From: CALOCN01 sp942491735
Lineage (GTDB): Bacteria; Eisenbacteria; RBG-16-71-46; JABDJR01
Reading direction: 5' to 3'
DNA: 64,000 bases
NCBI GenBank assembly: GCA_942491735.1
Contig: CALOCN010000001.1
Span: 496,001-560,000, forward strand
In this document: in pieces, positions 52,135-61,007 of the stretch
Numbering within the stretch: the stretch's first letter is position 1
Layout of the letters: every line of letters starts with the position of its first letter
Program-made: the position numbers and the translations under genes
Notes under the pieces: model-generated
Told to the model about the DNA's origin: nothing
Database searches by the model: none
What the model saw: only the letters and a program-made list of their open reading frames with translations

Positions 52135-54201
52135 ATGACAACCGAACCCGCACAGGAACTCACCGAGCTCGCTCCACCGAGCGACGTCAATCCGCGCCGT
52201 GAACCGGTGCTGGACTTCCCTGACCGGGGGTTCGGCTCGCTCACCGCGGACGACTATGCGTCCCTGGGTTTCATGGCCGGTCTCGAGGTGCACCAGCAGC
52301 TGGCCACCCGGACCAAGCTTTTCTGCCGTTGCCCGGCCGGCAAGTACGTGGACGACTACGACGCCGAGGTCCTGCGTCACATGCGTCCCACCCTCAGCGA
52401 ACTGGGGGAGTACGACGGCACGGCGCTGATGGAGTTCAAGACCCGCAAGGAGATCGTCTACCGGCTCAACCGGGCCACGGTCTGCACCTACGAGATCGAC
52501 GACACCCCCCCCTTCGCCATCGACGAGGAAGCGGTCCGCACCGCGCTGGCCGTGTGTCGCATGTTCAACCTGGACCTCGTCTCCGAGATCCACGTCATGC
52601 GCAAGCAGTACCTGGACGGCTCCATTCCGGCCGGGTTCCAGCGCACCGCCATGATGGGGATCGGCGGGTCCATTCCCTTCCGGGTCCCCGAACTCGGCAT
52701 CGACCGCGAGCTTCGTATCCGGCAACTCTCGCTCGAGGAGGACGCCTGCCGCGAGGCCTCGGACCTGGGTCACCGCATCACCTTCATTACCGATCGCTTG
52801 GGCACCCCGCTCACCGAGGTGGTCACGGAGCCGGAACTCCTCACCCCCCTGGAACTCCAGGCCGGGGCGCGACTCATCGCCCGCACCACCCAGGCCCTGG
52901 GCAGGGTGCGCCGAGGCCCCGGTGCGGCCCGTCAGGACGTCAACGTCTCCGTGGCCGGAGGACGCCGGGTCGAGATCAAGGGGGTGGATCACCACCGGGG
53001 GCTGCCCCGGTTGGTGCACGTGGAAGCGTACCGCCAGCTCAACCTGCTGCGCATCCGGGCCGAACTGACGCGCCGCGAGTTGAGCCCCGGGGATCTCGCC
53101 GTGCCCGACAAGGGGATGGTGTGGGACGTCTCGCCGCTCGCGGTCGATGTGACCTCGCTTCTGCGCAAGTCGGACTATCTTCCCCTGCGCGAGACCCTGG
53201 AGTCTCGCGGCATGGCGGTGGCGGTCCGTCTTCCCGGGTTCCGGGGCGTGCTCACCCACCGCACCCAACCCGGCGTGACCTTCGCCAGCGAATTGGCCGA
53301 GCGGGTGCGGGTCATCGCCTGCCTCACCGCGCGCCCGTTCATGATCCATTCGGAAATCGAAGGGTACGGTCTGGCCACCAACGAGTGGCGTCATGTCCGC
53401 AACGCGTTGCATGCGACCCGGCACGACAGCATGGTCGTCCTGTGGGGCCCGGAGCGGGACGTCGACACGGGACTGCGCGAAGTGCTCGCCCGGGCGCGTG
53501 AAGCGTTCGTGGGTGTCCCGGCCGAAACGCGCCAGGCCCTGGCCGACGGGAATACCGGTTTCGAACGGGTCCTTCCCGGCGCGGAACGCATGTACCCGGA
53601 CACCGACACGCCCCCCTTGGCCATCCCGGATGACTGGGTCCAGGACGCCGAGGCCTCCCTTCCCGAGCGTCCCTGGAAACGGCAGGATCGCTACGTCACG
53701 GCCGGGCTGGAAGAGAGCGCGGCCGGTCGGGTCTCGGTTGCGTCGTGGGCCCCCTTGTTCGACGCCACCCTGCCGCTCCCGGACGACGTTGCCCGACGGG
53801 TCGCCTTCGGGTTGGAAAAGCGCATCCCTCCCGCCTTGCGCCGAGGCAGGCCGTTGCCCGCCCCGCAGGCGCTGCGTGCATTGACCACCGCCCTGGTCGA
53901 TGGAACGCTGCGACACGAGGCCTTCGAGGCCTGCCTGGACCTGGTGCTGGAAGGCGCAGTTCCCGAAGCCGCCCTGGCCACCTTCAGGCCGACCGGCAAG
54001 GAGGAGGCGGAGCTTTCGCGTCGGCTGGAAGCGGTATCGGGCGACACCGGCGGGCGCATGTTCGTCTCCCGGGCGGGATGGCTGCGATGGGCCCTGGGGC
54101 AGACGCTTGCTCCCATGCTGGGACGCGTCGACCCGGAGCGGGTGCACCGCGAGGTGGCGGCACTCCCCTCGGGGCCCAGGGAGGTCCGAGACCATGAGTA
54201 G
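52135..54201 (+). CDS. gatE: Archaeal-type Glu-tRNA(Gln) amidotransferase subunit E
   Basis: The 688-residue protein has the GatB/GatE kinase-amidase N-terminus (GLEVHQQLATRTKLFCRCP, YEIDDTPPF, RKQYLDGSIPAGFQRTAMMG, QLSLEEDACRE). Its GatE-specific middle region includes VDHHRGLPRLVHVEAYRQLN and an AspRS-type insertion (about residues 250-440). The C-terminal YqeY-like tail follows LPGAERMYPDTDTPPL. GatE, unlike GatB, has the inserted domain, so this is GatE. It phosphorylates Glu-tRNA(Gln) and amidates it with ammonia from GatD. It overlaps gatD by 8 bases. The family is normally archaeal. Confidence 0.93.
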   Translation: MTTEPAQELTELAPPSDVNPRREPVLDFPDRGFGSLTADDYASLGFMAGLEVHQQLATRTKLFCRCPAGKYVDDYDAEVLRHMRPTLSELGEYDGTALMEFKTRKEIVYRLNRATVCTYEIDDTPPFAIDEEAVRTALAVCRMFNLDLVSEIHVMRKQYLDGSIPAGFQRTAMMGIGGSIPFRVPELGIDRELRIRQLSLEEDACREASDLGHRITFITDRLGTPLTEVVTEPELLTPLELQAGARLIARTTQALGRVRRGPGAARQDVNVSVAGGRRVEIKGVDHHRGLPRLVHVEAYRQLNLLRIRAELTRRELSPGDLAVPDKGMVWDVSPLAVDVTSLLRKSDYLPLRETLESRGMAVAVRLPGFRGVLTHRTQPGVTFASELAERVRVIACLTARPFMIHSEIEGYGLATNEWRHVRNALHATRHDSMVVLWGPERDVDTGLREVLARAREAFVGVPAETRQALADGNTGFERVLPGAERMYPDTDTPPLAIPDDWVQDAEASLPERPWKRQDRYVTAGLEESAAGRVSVASWAPLFDATLPLPDDVARRVAFGLEKRIPPALRRGRPLPAPQALRALTTALVDGTLRHEAFEACLDLVLEGAVPEAALATFRPTGKEEAELSRRLEAVSGDTGGRMFVSRAGWLRWALGQTLAPMLGRVDPERVHREVAALPSGPREVRDHE

Positions 54202-55582
54202 TCGCGACACCCACGGATATCGCGACCCGTGTCTGGCCGTCATGCAGGAACACGGCATCACGGTCTGGTCCATCGTCACGCTCTACACGACCCGCGGGGA
54301 CTTTCGTGGTCTGGTCCTCCCGCGTTCGGAAACCGCGGACCCGAAGCATGTCGTGCTCAAGCTCAACACGGGCTACAACATCGGGATCCGCCACGACACC
54401 ATTACCGGGGTCCTGCGCGAGGGGTACAAGGAAGCCAACTACAGGATCCCCGAGCAGGCGTTCCCGGTCAGCCCCAACAAACCCAGGGTCAAGCTGTTCG
54501 GGACCGGGGGCACCATCGCCTCGCGGCTCGACTACCGGACCGGCGCGGTGATCCCCGCCTTCAGTCCGGGTGAACTCTACGGTTCGGTTCCGGAGCTGGC
54601 CGACATCTGCAACCTGGAAACGGAGAAGCTGTTCGGCGTGTTCTCGGAGAACATGGGCCCCGAGCAGTACCTGGTCCTGGCCGAGCGCATTGGCGAGGCC
54701 ATCCGGGACGGCTATGCCGGCGTGGTGATCGGTCATGGCACGGACACCATGCACCACACCTCGGCCGCGCTCAGCTTCATGGTGCAGGACCCACCGGTGC
54801 CCATCGTCATGGTGGGAAGCCAGCGGAGTTCGGACCGTCCCTCTTCGGATGCGGCGCAGAACCTGATCAACGCGACCTGGACCGCGGCCGAGGGGAACAT
54901 CGCCGAGGTGGTGGTGTGCATGTTCGGCCCCACCTCGGACCGCTACAACCTGCTGCACCGTGGAACCCGGGTGCGCAAGATGCACAGTTCCTACCGGAGC
55001 ACCTTCCGCACCCTGGGGGACATTCCCATGGCCATGGTGCAGGACGGGACCATCACCCCGCTCAAGGATGACGTGGTCCCGCGGCGCGACGACCGACAGG
55101 TGCGGGTCAACGCGGTCTTCGACGAGCGGGTCAGCCTGCTCTACTACTACCCCAACATGCAGGCGGATGTGATCGACGCCCTGATCGACCGGGGCTACAA
55201 GGGGATCATCATCGCCGGAACCGGGTTGGGGCACGTCAATCGCAAGGTGTATCCGGCGCTGGAACGGGCCCGCGAAGCCGGGGTGATCGTCTTCATGACC
55301 CTGCAGACCCTGTGGGGATTCGTGCAGATGCACGTGTACGAGACCGGGCGCGAGATCCTCGGACTGGGAGTGGTTCCCCTGGCCAACATGCTTCCCGAGA
55401 CCGCCTACATCAAACTGGGCTGGGCGTTGGGGATGCACCCCGAGGACCCGGAGGCGGCCAAGGCGCTCATGCAGACGCCCATTGCCCATGACATGACCCC
55501 GCGCGAACCGCACGACGGGTATCTGGTGTTCCAGGGCGGGGTGCCCGAGATTCAGGAGTTCCTGGCCAAGGTGTGGAAGTAG
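54194..55582 (+). CDS. gatD: Archaeal-type Glu-tRNA(Gln) amidotransferase subunit D (asparaginase-like)
   Basis: The ATG at 54194 lies inside the gatE end and gives 462 residues. The N-terminal part of about 90 residues is the GatD beta-barrel extension (ITVWSIVTLYTTRGDFRG). The asparaginase-like domain has GTGGTIASRLDYRTGAV (Thr107), GHGTDTMHHTSAALSFM (Thr183, Asp184) and RKMHSS (Lys262). These fit, from memory, the catalytic Thr, Thr-Asp and Lys of archaeal GatD at nearly the same spacing. It hydrolyses glutamine or asparagine to supply ammonia to GatE. It is clearly GatD and not a plain L-asparaginase. Confidence 0.93.
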   Translation: MSSRDTHGYRDPCLAVMQEHGITVWSIVTLYTTRGDFRGLVLPRSETADPKHVVLKLNTGYNIGIRHDTITGVLREGYKEANYRIPEQAFPVSPNKPRVKLFGTGGTIASRLDYRTGAVIPAFSPGELYGSVPELADICNLETEKLFGVFSENMGPEQYLVLAERIGEAIRDGYAGVVIGHGTDTMHHTSAALSFMVQDPPVPIVMVGSQRSSDRPSSDAAQNLINATWTAAEGNIAEVVVCMFGPTSDRYNLLHRGTRVRKMHSSYRSTFRTLGDIPMAMVQDGTITPLKDDVVPRRDDRQVRVNAVFDERVSLLYYYPNMQADVIDALIDRGYKGIIIAGTGLGHVNRKVYPALERAREAGVIVFMTLQTLWGFVQMHVYETGREILGLGVVPLANMLPETAYIKLGWALGMHPEDPEAAKALMQTPIAHDMTPREPHDGYLVFQGGVPEIQEFLAKVWK

Positions 55583-55622
55583 AATCGGGAGCTCGAATCC
55601 CCCAGGCACGGAGGTCCTCTCG

Positions 55623-56672
55623 ATGTCCCCGAACAAGATGCTCCGAACAAAACCCCTTGAGTTCATGAAGCAGTACGCGGTATCGCCACCCGACGGCGCC
55701 GGGATGAGCGTTGTGGACGACCCGGCCGGGCGACTCAACGCCGAGGGGATGCCGATGAAGACGACGGCCCCCAATCAGACTCTCACTCCTGCTCGCACGG
55801 TCTGGAACGATCCCGGCGGGGTCATCAAGGGCGATCAGGTCAACTCCATCGACTTTCGCCAGGTCGTTGCGGGTGGGGCGGTCTACGTCGATGTGGTCGA
55901 CGTCGTGCGGGACAAGCCGGGGGCGAAGACCTTCGACATTTCAAAGGTCAATGCCGGGGGGCGGGTTCCGATCCACTTCCTTCCCTGGAACAGCGGATCC
56001 CTGGTCAGCATGAAGCTCCCGGATGCCGGTGCGGACATGGACAATCCCGAGAATCCCAACATCTTCTTCACCGCCGCCCTCAGCGGATGCAGCGTCTTTG
56101 TCGACGGTCATCCGGCCAGGCCCAGGGTGGTCCACGCCGGGATCAACGAGAAGCTGACCATGACCGCCAAGGGATTCTGGGAGCAGAGACTGTTCGACCT
56201 GGCTCGACTCCCCGGTCAGTCGATCGACGATCATCTGCGGTCGGTGAACAAGGGCCAGTACAGCAAGACACCCTGGGGGGCCGCCTACCGGGTCTGGCTC
56301 GAGAACACCTACAAGGACACGATGAAGATCGAGGCGGTCAAGGAGTGGGCCTGCGTGTTCGGGATTCGCTACGGCCGGCTCTGGTCGTTCTACTTCCAGC
56401 GCAACGCCACCGTGACCTCGATTCGCCTGGTCAAGAAGTCGGAGTTGACCAGCACCAAGGTACGGGGCGAAACCACACACACCCACACCGCGACAAACCT
56501 GCCGGTGGCGCCCCAGGCGTTGGGGACCGGGCCGATCGATCGTCACCGGACGGTGTACGCGCTGACCCAGTCCTTCGCCCGTCCCATGACGGTGGAGGAG
56601 TTCTTTCCCACGGCCAGCGGGGGGCCCAGGGCGCTCATTTCGGTCCAGGACAAGTACGTCGCGTTGACGTAG
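55623..56672 (+). CDS. Unrecognised 349-residue protein downstream of gatD
   Basis: The ATG at 55623 follows GGAGG. No signal peptide or membrane helix is seen. The protein has a segment FFTAALSGCSVFVDGHPARP followed by VVHAGINEK, and later KEWACVFGIRYGRLWSFYFQRN. I recall similar segments in uncharacterised bacterial proteins but cannot name the family. It lies 40 bases after gatD on the same strand, so it may be co-transcribed. The codon pattern supports a real gene. Confidence 0.75.
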   Translation: MSPNKMLRTKPLEFMKQYAVSPPDGAGMSVVDDPAGRLNAEGMPMKTTAPNQTLTPARTVWNDPGGVIKGDQVNSIDFRQVVAGGAVYVDVVDVVRDKPGAKTFDISKVNAGGRVPIHFLPWNSGSLVSMKLPDAGADMDNPENPNIFFTAALSGCSVFVDGHPARPRVVHAGINEKLTMTAKGFWEQRLFDLARLPGQSIDDHLRSVNKGQYSKTPWGAAYRVWLENTYKDTMKIEAVKEWACVFGIRYGRLWSFYFQRNATVTSIRLVKKSELTSTKVRGETTHTHTATNLPVAPQALGTGPIDRHRTVYALTQSFARPMTVEEFFPTASGGPRALISVQDKYVALT

Positions 56673-56706
56673 GTACCCCGTTTGGTGGAGGGAACGCCAT
56701 CGTCAT

Positions 56707-57543
56707 CTAGAGATAGACGACATGCCGCTCCCGGCTCTCCCGCACTCCGTTGAACAGATCCGACGGCTTCCCCGGCGCCCGGTCCACCTGACCCGGCGTC
56801 TGCCCCGCGAACGCCCGCACCTCGTGGATGAGATGGGCCTGATCGCTATAGGCACACTCCGCGGCCACCTGGGCCCAGCCGAAACCCCCGCGTCGCGCCA
56901 TCAGTGCCCGCTGGAAGCGCCGAATCCGCAGGTACACTTTCGGCGACACCCCCACCCAATCGGCGAAGCTCCGGCGCAGGTGACGCGGCGAGAACTCCAG
57001 GTCCCGCGCCACATCGTTCACCCGTAGCGATGCAGCCGGGCTGTCGAAACGCCGGAGCGCCATCCGGATCACCGATGGGGCCCCTTGCCCGGTGCGGAGC
57101 TCCCGCAGGAAACCCAGCACTACGGTGAGTCGCCCCCGCGCGCCCTGCATTCCCCGCAACCGCTCCTCCACTGCGCGCACCCGCGTGGGATCCATCACCT
57201 CCCCCAGATCCCGGTACCCGTCGGTGAGCTCCGCCGGCGGCACCGGCAGCAGCGTGCGCACCGCCCACGGGAACAGGCTGACCAGAATGATTCCCACCTC
57301 GCCCAGGGGGGACGGCACCACGGCATGGGTTCGCTGCCCGGTGACGTAGGTGCGAGGGAGCGCGCGGTTCGGGTCCTCGTCCAGATGGACAAAGGGATCC
57401 CCGTAGTGGAACAGGATCTCCACCATGCCGGTCGGCAGCACCCGCGCGCGCGGCTGGGTGGGATCGGGCGTCCCTTCCTGGATCCACAGACTCTCCACCA
57501 GGGAAGCCAGATCGGCGGGGGGAGCGATGCGTTGGTAGAACAT
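56707..57543 (-). CDS. AraC-family transcriptional regulator
   Basis: The ATG at 57543 is preceded by GGAG at 4 bases; an upstream in-frame ATG at 57579 lacks such a site. The 278 residues comprise a cupin-like sensory half (YQRIAPPADLASLVESLWIQ, VLPTGMVEILFHYGD) and a C-terminal double helix-turn-helix. The latter includes VNDVARDLEFSPRHLRRSF, VGVSPKVYLRIRRFQRAL and AAECAYSDQAHLIHEVRAFAG. It diverges from the MBL hydrolase gene 129 bases away, which is its likely target. Confidence 0.92.
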   Translation of the reverse strand: MFYQRIAPPADLASLVESLWIQEGTPDPTQPRARVLPTGMVEILFHYGDPFVHLDEDPNRALPRTYVTGQRTHAVVPSPLGEVGIILVSLFPWAVRTLLPVPPAELTDGYRDLGEVMDPTRVRAVEERLRGMQGARGRLTVVLGFLRELRTGQGAPSVIRMALRRFDSPAASLRVNDVARDLEFSPRHLRRSFADWVGVSPKVYLRIRRFQRALMARRGGFGWAQVAAECAYSDQAHLIHEVRAFAGQTPGQVDRAPGKPSDLFNGVRESRERHVVYL

Positions 57544-57672
57544 GGGACTCCGTACGATGACGGCGTCGGGGGACCCCATTGTCGCATGTCCGGTTTCTAC
57601 AATCCCAGCTCCATGTTCCCGGGGAAACTGGGGCTCCCCGGTCGATCCACCCCAGCACTCCGGGAGATCCCC

Positions 57673-58782
57673 ATGATCCGCAGCCTCGTCCTCGCCGCGC
57701 TCACCGTTCTTGCCATCGTCCGGCCCGGGCCGGCTCACGCCGACCCGTTCGAGTTCGAGTTCTCGGAACTGACCAGGGGCGTCTGGGCCGGCATCCATAC
57801 CGGCACCCATAGCATTCCGGTGATGGGCAATACGCTCTTCGTCATCGGGAAGAAGAGCGTGGTGGTCTTCGACGGGGGCGGCGCCCCGCTCATGAGCGAA
57901 CGGATCATCGCCAAGATCCGCAGCCTGACCGCACGTCCCGTGAGCCATGTGGTGATCAGCCACTGGCACGGCGACCACAATTTCGGCATCTCGCGCTTCG
58001 TGGATGCCTATCCTGATGTCCAGATCGTGGCCCACGAGTTCACCCGCAAGGCGATGCAGGGCGCCACCATGGACTACGCAAATCGGTTGCCGGGCCGGGT
58101 GGAAGCACTCAACCCCCTGTTCGAGGAGTGGATCGAGACCGGGACGTATCCCGAAGGGGACACGTTGAACGCCGGGGATCGTCAGTGGCTTCAGGCATGG
58201 CTGGACCACTCGGACCTCATTGATCACGAGTTCAAACGCACCCAGGTCACCGTGCCCACCCTGACCTTCCGGACCTCGATGACCCTGCACTTGGGGAACC
58301 GGACCCTGGAGTTGTTGCACCTGGGACGCGGCAACACGGCGGGGGACGTCCTGCTCTGGCTACCGGAAGAACGCATCCTCGCCACGGGGGACCAGGTGGT
58401 GGGTCCCACCCCGTTCGGCGGTCGCAGCTATCCCCGCGAGTGGTCCGGCATTCTCCGTCGTCTCCTGGAGTTGGATGCCGGGACCGTGGTTCCCGGGCAT
58501 GGCCCGTTGCTCACCGAGACCGGCTACATCGAGCTGCTCATCGAGACCCTGGAGAGCGTGGCCACCCAGATGCAGTCCTTCGTGGATGCCGGCATGTCGC
58601 GGGAGGAGGCGGAGGAAGCCCTGGATCTCTCCGCGGTCGAGGAGCGTTTCACGGGGGGCGACCCCTTCCTGGCCGGTCGGTTCGAGGACTGGTTTCGCGA
58701 TCCCGTCGCGGTGACCGCCTACAAGGAAGTCGTCGGCGAGCCCACCGAGATCCTGGAACGGGCCGAGGAAGACGACGACTAG
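57673..58782 (+). CDS. Exported MBL-fold metallohydrolase
   Basis: The ATG at 57673 follows GGGAG and opens a signal peptide (RSLVLAALTVLAIVRPGPAHA). The 369-residue protein has the HxHxDH motif (His97, His99, Asp101, His102 in SHWHGDHNFG), later ELLHLGRGNTAGDVLLWLP and VVPGHGPLL. These are the features of SoxH/quinoprotein-relay-type MBL proteins. It should bind two metals in the periplasm. The substrate is unknown. The 21 codons after the TAG stop are coding-like and in frame. Confidence 0.9.
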   Translation: MIRSLVLAALTVLAIVRPGPAHADPFEFEFSELTRGVWAGIHTGTHSIPVMGNTLFVIGKKSVVVFDGGGAPLMSERIIAKIRSLTARPVSHVVISHWHGDHNFGISRFVDAYPDVQIVAHEFTRKAMQGATMDYANRLPGRVEALNPLFEEWIETGTYPEGDTLNAGDRQWLQAWLDHSDLIDHEFKRTQVTVPTLTFRTSMTLHLGNRTLELLHLGRGNTAGDVLLWLPEERILATGDQVVGPTPFGGRSYPREWSGILRRLLELDAGTVVPGHGPLLTETGYIELLIETLESVATQMQSFVDAGMSREEAEEALDLSAVEERFTGGDPFLAGRFEDWFRDPVAVTAYKEVVGEPTEILERAEEDDD

Positions 58783-58858
58783 GCGCGCAGCGGAAACATC
58801 TGCCCCAATCTGGGCAAGAACTTCCCGGCGGTCTACAGCGCGATGTAAGGTCCAGGGC

Positions 58859-59710
58859 ATGACCCATGCAACCGGCGATGCAGCCACCCACCTCGTCTAC
58901 GACGTCGGCATGCACACCGGCCAGGACACAGCGTACTACCTGTTCCGTGGATGCCGGGTGGTCGCGGTCGAAGCGGACCCCAGCCTCGTTGCCGCGGCCA
59001 GGGAGCGGTTTCGGGATGAGATCGCCGAGGGGCGCCTCACCGTGGTCGGTGCGGCAATTGGCCCCGAGGACGGCGAGGCCGTTTTCTATGTCTGCGACGG
59101 CAAGAGCGAGTGGAACTCCATGGATCGGGAGTCGGCGACCCGACTGGGCCGCACGGCCACCGAGGTTCCGGTTCAGGTGCGTCGCTTCGACGGGATTCTG
59201 CGCGAGTTCGGGGTCCCGTACTTCCTCAAGGTGGACATCGAGGGATTCGATCACCACTGCCTCGAGGGGATCGACGCGGCGGATCCCCCGGCGTTTGTCT
59301 CGGTCGAGATGGGGGGAATGGATAGCCTCGTCCGCCTGCGGGCACGGGGCTACACCCGCTTCAAGCTGATTGCCCAGCACGACGACTACCTCCCTCTGCA
59401 GGCCGCCCCACCCGGTTTCAAGGATTGGCTTCGCTACCAACTCCGGGATCACCCGGGGCTGATCCGGGTCCTCGGCACCCCCGGCAGCGTTCGGGAGGCG
59501 CTCAGCCGGCGGATTCGGCCGGTGAGCCGTCCCCGGGAGGCCGGGTGGACGTTCCCGGTCGGAAGTTCCGGGCCCATGGCCTTCGAATCCCGGGGTGAGT
59601 GGGGGTCTTTCGACGACACCGCCTTCGCCTGGCTCAACTTCCGCAAGGGATGCTCCCCCTACGGCAAGCCCACCTTCTCCCACTGGTTCGACCTGCACGC
59701 CACCCGATGA
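58859..59710 (+). CDS. FkbM-family methyltransferase
   Basis: The 283 residues contain the SAM-binding start (LVYDVGMHTGQDTAYYLFRG, VVAVEADPSLVAAARERF) and the FkbM motif LKVDIEGFDHHCLEG. The family O-methylates glycans, lipids or secondary metabolites in the cytoplasm. The gene follows the MBL gene by 76 bases and may have its own weak ribosome site (AAGG). The acceptor is unknown. The C-terminal 90 residues are a substrate-specific extension. Confidence 0.9.
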   Translation: MTHATGDAATHLVYDVGMHTGQDTAYYLFRGCRVVAVEADPSLVAAARERFRDEIAEGRLTVVGAAIGPEDGEAVFYVCDGKSEWNSMDRESATRLGRTATEVPVQVRRFDGILREFGVPYFLKVDIEGFDHHCLEGIDAADPPAFVSVEMGGMDSLVRLRARGYTRFKLIAQHDDYLPLQAAPPGFKDWLRYQLRDHPGLIRVLGTPGSVREALSRRIRPVSRPREAGWTFPVGSSGPMAFESRGEWGSFDDTAFAWLNFRKGCSPYGKPTFSHWFDLHATR

Positions 59711-59996
59711 TCCCCCGCCGCGGTCGAACTGACGATTTCCTCACTTCCTGAGACGTGCCATTCACCAGTCGGTGCTCCAGCTTCCGCAACCAGGATGGCG
59801 CTTCATGATTCAAGGTATTGAACCACAATAGGTTGTGGGTCCTGTTGGGCGTGGCACGGGCCTTGATAGGAGAAGGGGATGTCCATGCCTGTGGTACATT
59901 GCCGGGCGTCCAATTTGCGGTCCCCTTGATCCCGACCGTTCGAAACCCGCCCGGCGTTCGTTACCCAGAGACACGTCATTCACGGAGGCACATTCC
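59711..59996. other. 286-base gap with two small hairpins
   Basis: No gene is supported here. TTCAA-GGTA-TTGAA (59809-59822) and CCACAA-TAGG-TTGTGG (59823-59838) are adjacent inverted repeats in a locally AT-rich part. A GGAGG lies before the FecR start. A promoter for the following operon is expected here, but no clear hexamer pair was found. Confidence 0.35.
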
Positions 59997-60980
59997 ATGC
60001 GCACGACACGTCTCATGCAGCGCCGGCGCCTTGCCGGCTGGTTTCTTGCCGGGCTGGTAGCCTGCGCCCTGCTGATCGCGGTCATCGACCCGATCTCCGC
60101 CGCCGAGCCGCAGATTGCCGCGGTTCTGGCCGTTGCGGACGGCTCGGTGACCGTTCTGCGGGGCGAGACCAGCGTGAACGGTTCCTACGGCGCCCCGCTC
60201 TTCCCGGGCGACATCGTCGAAACCGGCTCCGACGCGGAAGCCGCCGTTCTTTTCGAATCGGGACAGATCATCGAGTTGGGGGCGGGGAGCCGTATAACCA
60301 TCGGATCCATTCCGTCCAACCAAAACAGCGGTGATGTCATGGCCCAGGTCACCGACGTAGCCGGAGGCCTCGGCAGCTTCACCCAGACGGACCTTGGGGG
60401 GGACGGGCTTTCCGTTCTGCCGACCGTCCGTTCGGGTGGCAATGACGACCGCCCCCAGCCTGTCTTCCCGCGGGAGACCCTCGTCCGCCCCGGCGCCGTT
60501 ACGCTGCAGTGGATCGAGGTCGACGAGGTCATCGAGTACACGGTGACCCTGGTCGGCAAGGATGGAAGCAGGACCTATCGGGCGAATGACGCCACCCTCG
60601 CCCTGCCCGAGCCGCTGGAGTCGGGTTCGGCCTGGACCTGGAGTGTGGAGGCGACGACGATCGACGGACCCATCGATTCCGATCCGGTCCAGTTCGAAGT
60701 CGCCTCCGACGAGGTAGCCCGGGAGCTGGAGCAGCTGGAAGAGCGTCTGGAGCCCCTCATGGTCGACGGTTCCGCAACCCGGGCGGATGCCGCGCGCTAT
60801 CTCATGGGTAGCTACTGTCGCAACGCCCGCCTCTATGGCGAGGCGATCGACTACATCGAGGACCTGGCCCAGCGGCACCCCGACCGCAAGGAACTGCATC
60901 GGGATCTGGGTTCGCTCTACGAAGCCATTGGCCGCGCGGATCTCGCCAACAAGTCGTACAAGCTCGCGTTGAAAGAGTGA
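59997..60980 (+). CDS. FecR-domain protein with C-terminal TPR
   Basis: The ATG at 59997 follows GGAGG. The 327 residues start with a membrane or signal helix (LAGWFLAGLVACALLIAVI) and then a FecR domain (about 35-110, VADGSVTVLRG, LFPGDIVETGSDAEAAVLF, GSRITIG). A fibronectin-like part (about 160-235) and a TPR end (GEAIDYIEDLAQRHPDRKEL) follow. FecR domains transmit outer signals or bind glycans. The next gene (TPR-CHAT) is 27 bases downstream, so the two are likely co-expressed and may act together. The usual sigma-factor partner is not adjacent here. Confidence 0.87.
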   Translation: MRTTRLMQRRRLAGWFLAGLVACALLIAVIDPISAAEPQIAAVLAVADGSVTVLRGETSVNGSYGAPLFPGDIVETGSDAEAAVLFESGQIIELGAGSRITIGSIPSNQNSGDVMAQVTDVAGGLGSFTQTDLGGDGLSVLPTVRSGGNDDRPQPVFPRETLVRPGAVTLQWIEVDEVIEYTVTLVGKDGSRTYRANDATLALPEPLESGSAWTWSVEATTIDGPIDSDPVQFEVASDEVARELEQLEERLEPLMVDGSATRADAARYLMGSYCRNARLYGEAIDYIEDLAQRHPDRKELHRDLGSLYEAIGRADLANKSYKLALKE

Positions 60981-61007
60981 CCTAGCCGCCAAATCCGGGA
61001 GGATCAG

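Noticed and set aside
54194..55582. The gatD gene as a simple L-asparaginase
   Set aside because: It has the GatD N-terminal barrel, the GTIASRLDYRTGAV signature and lies next to gatE.
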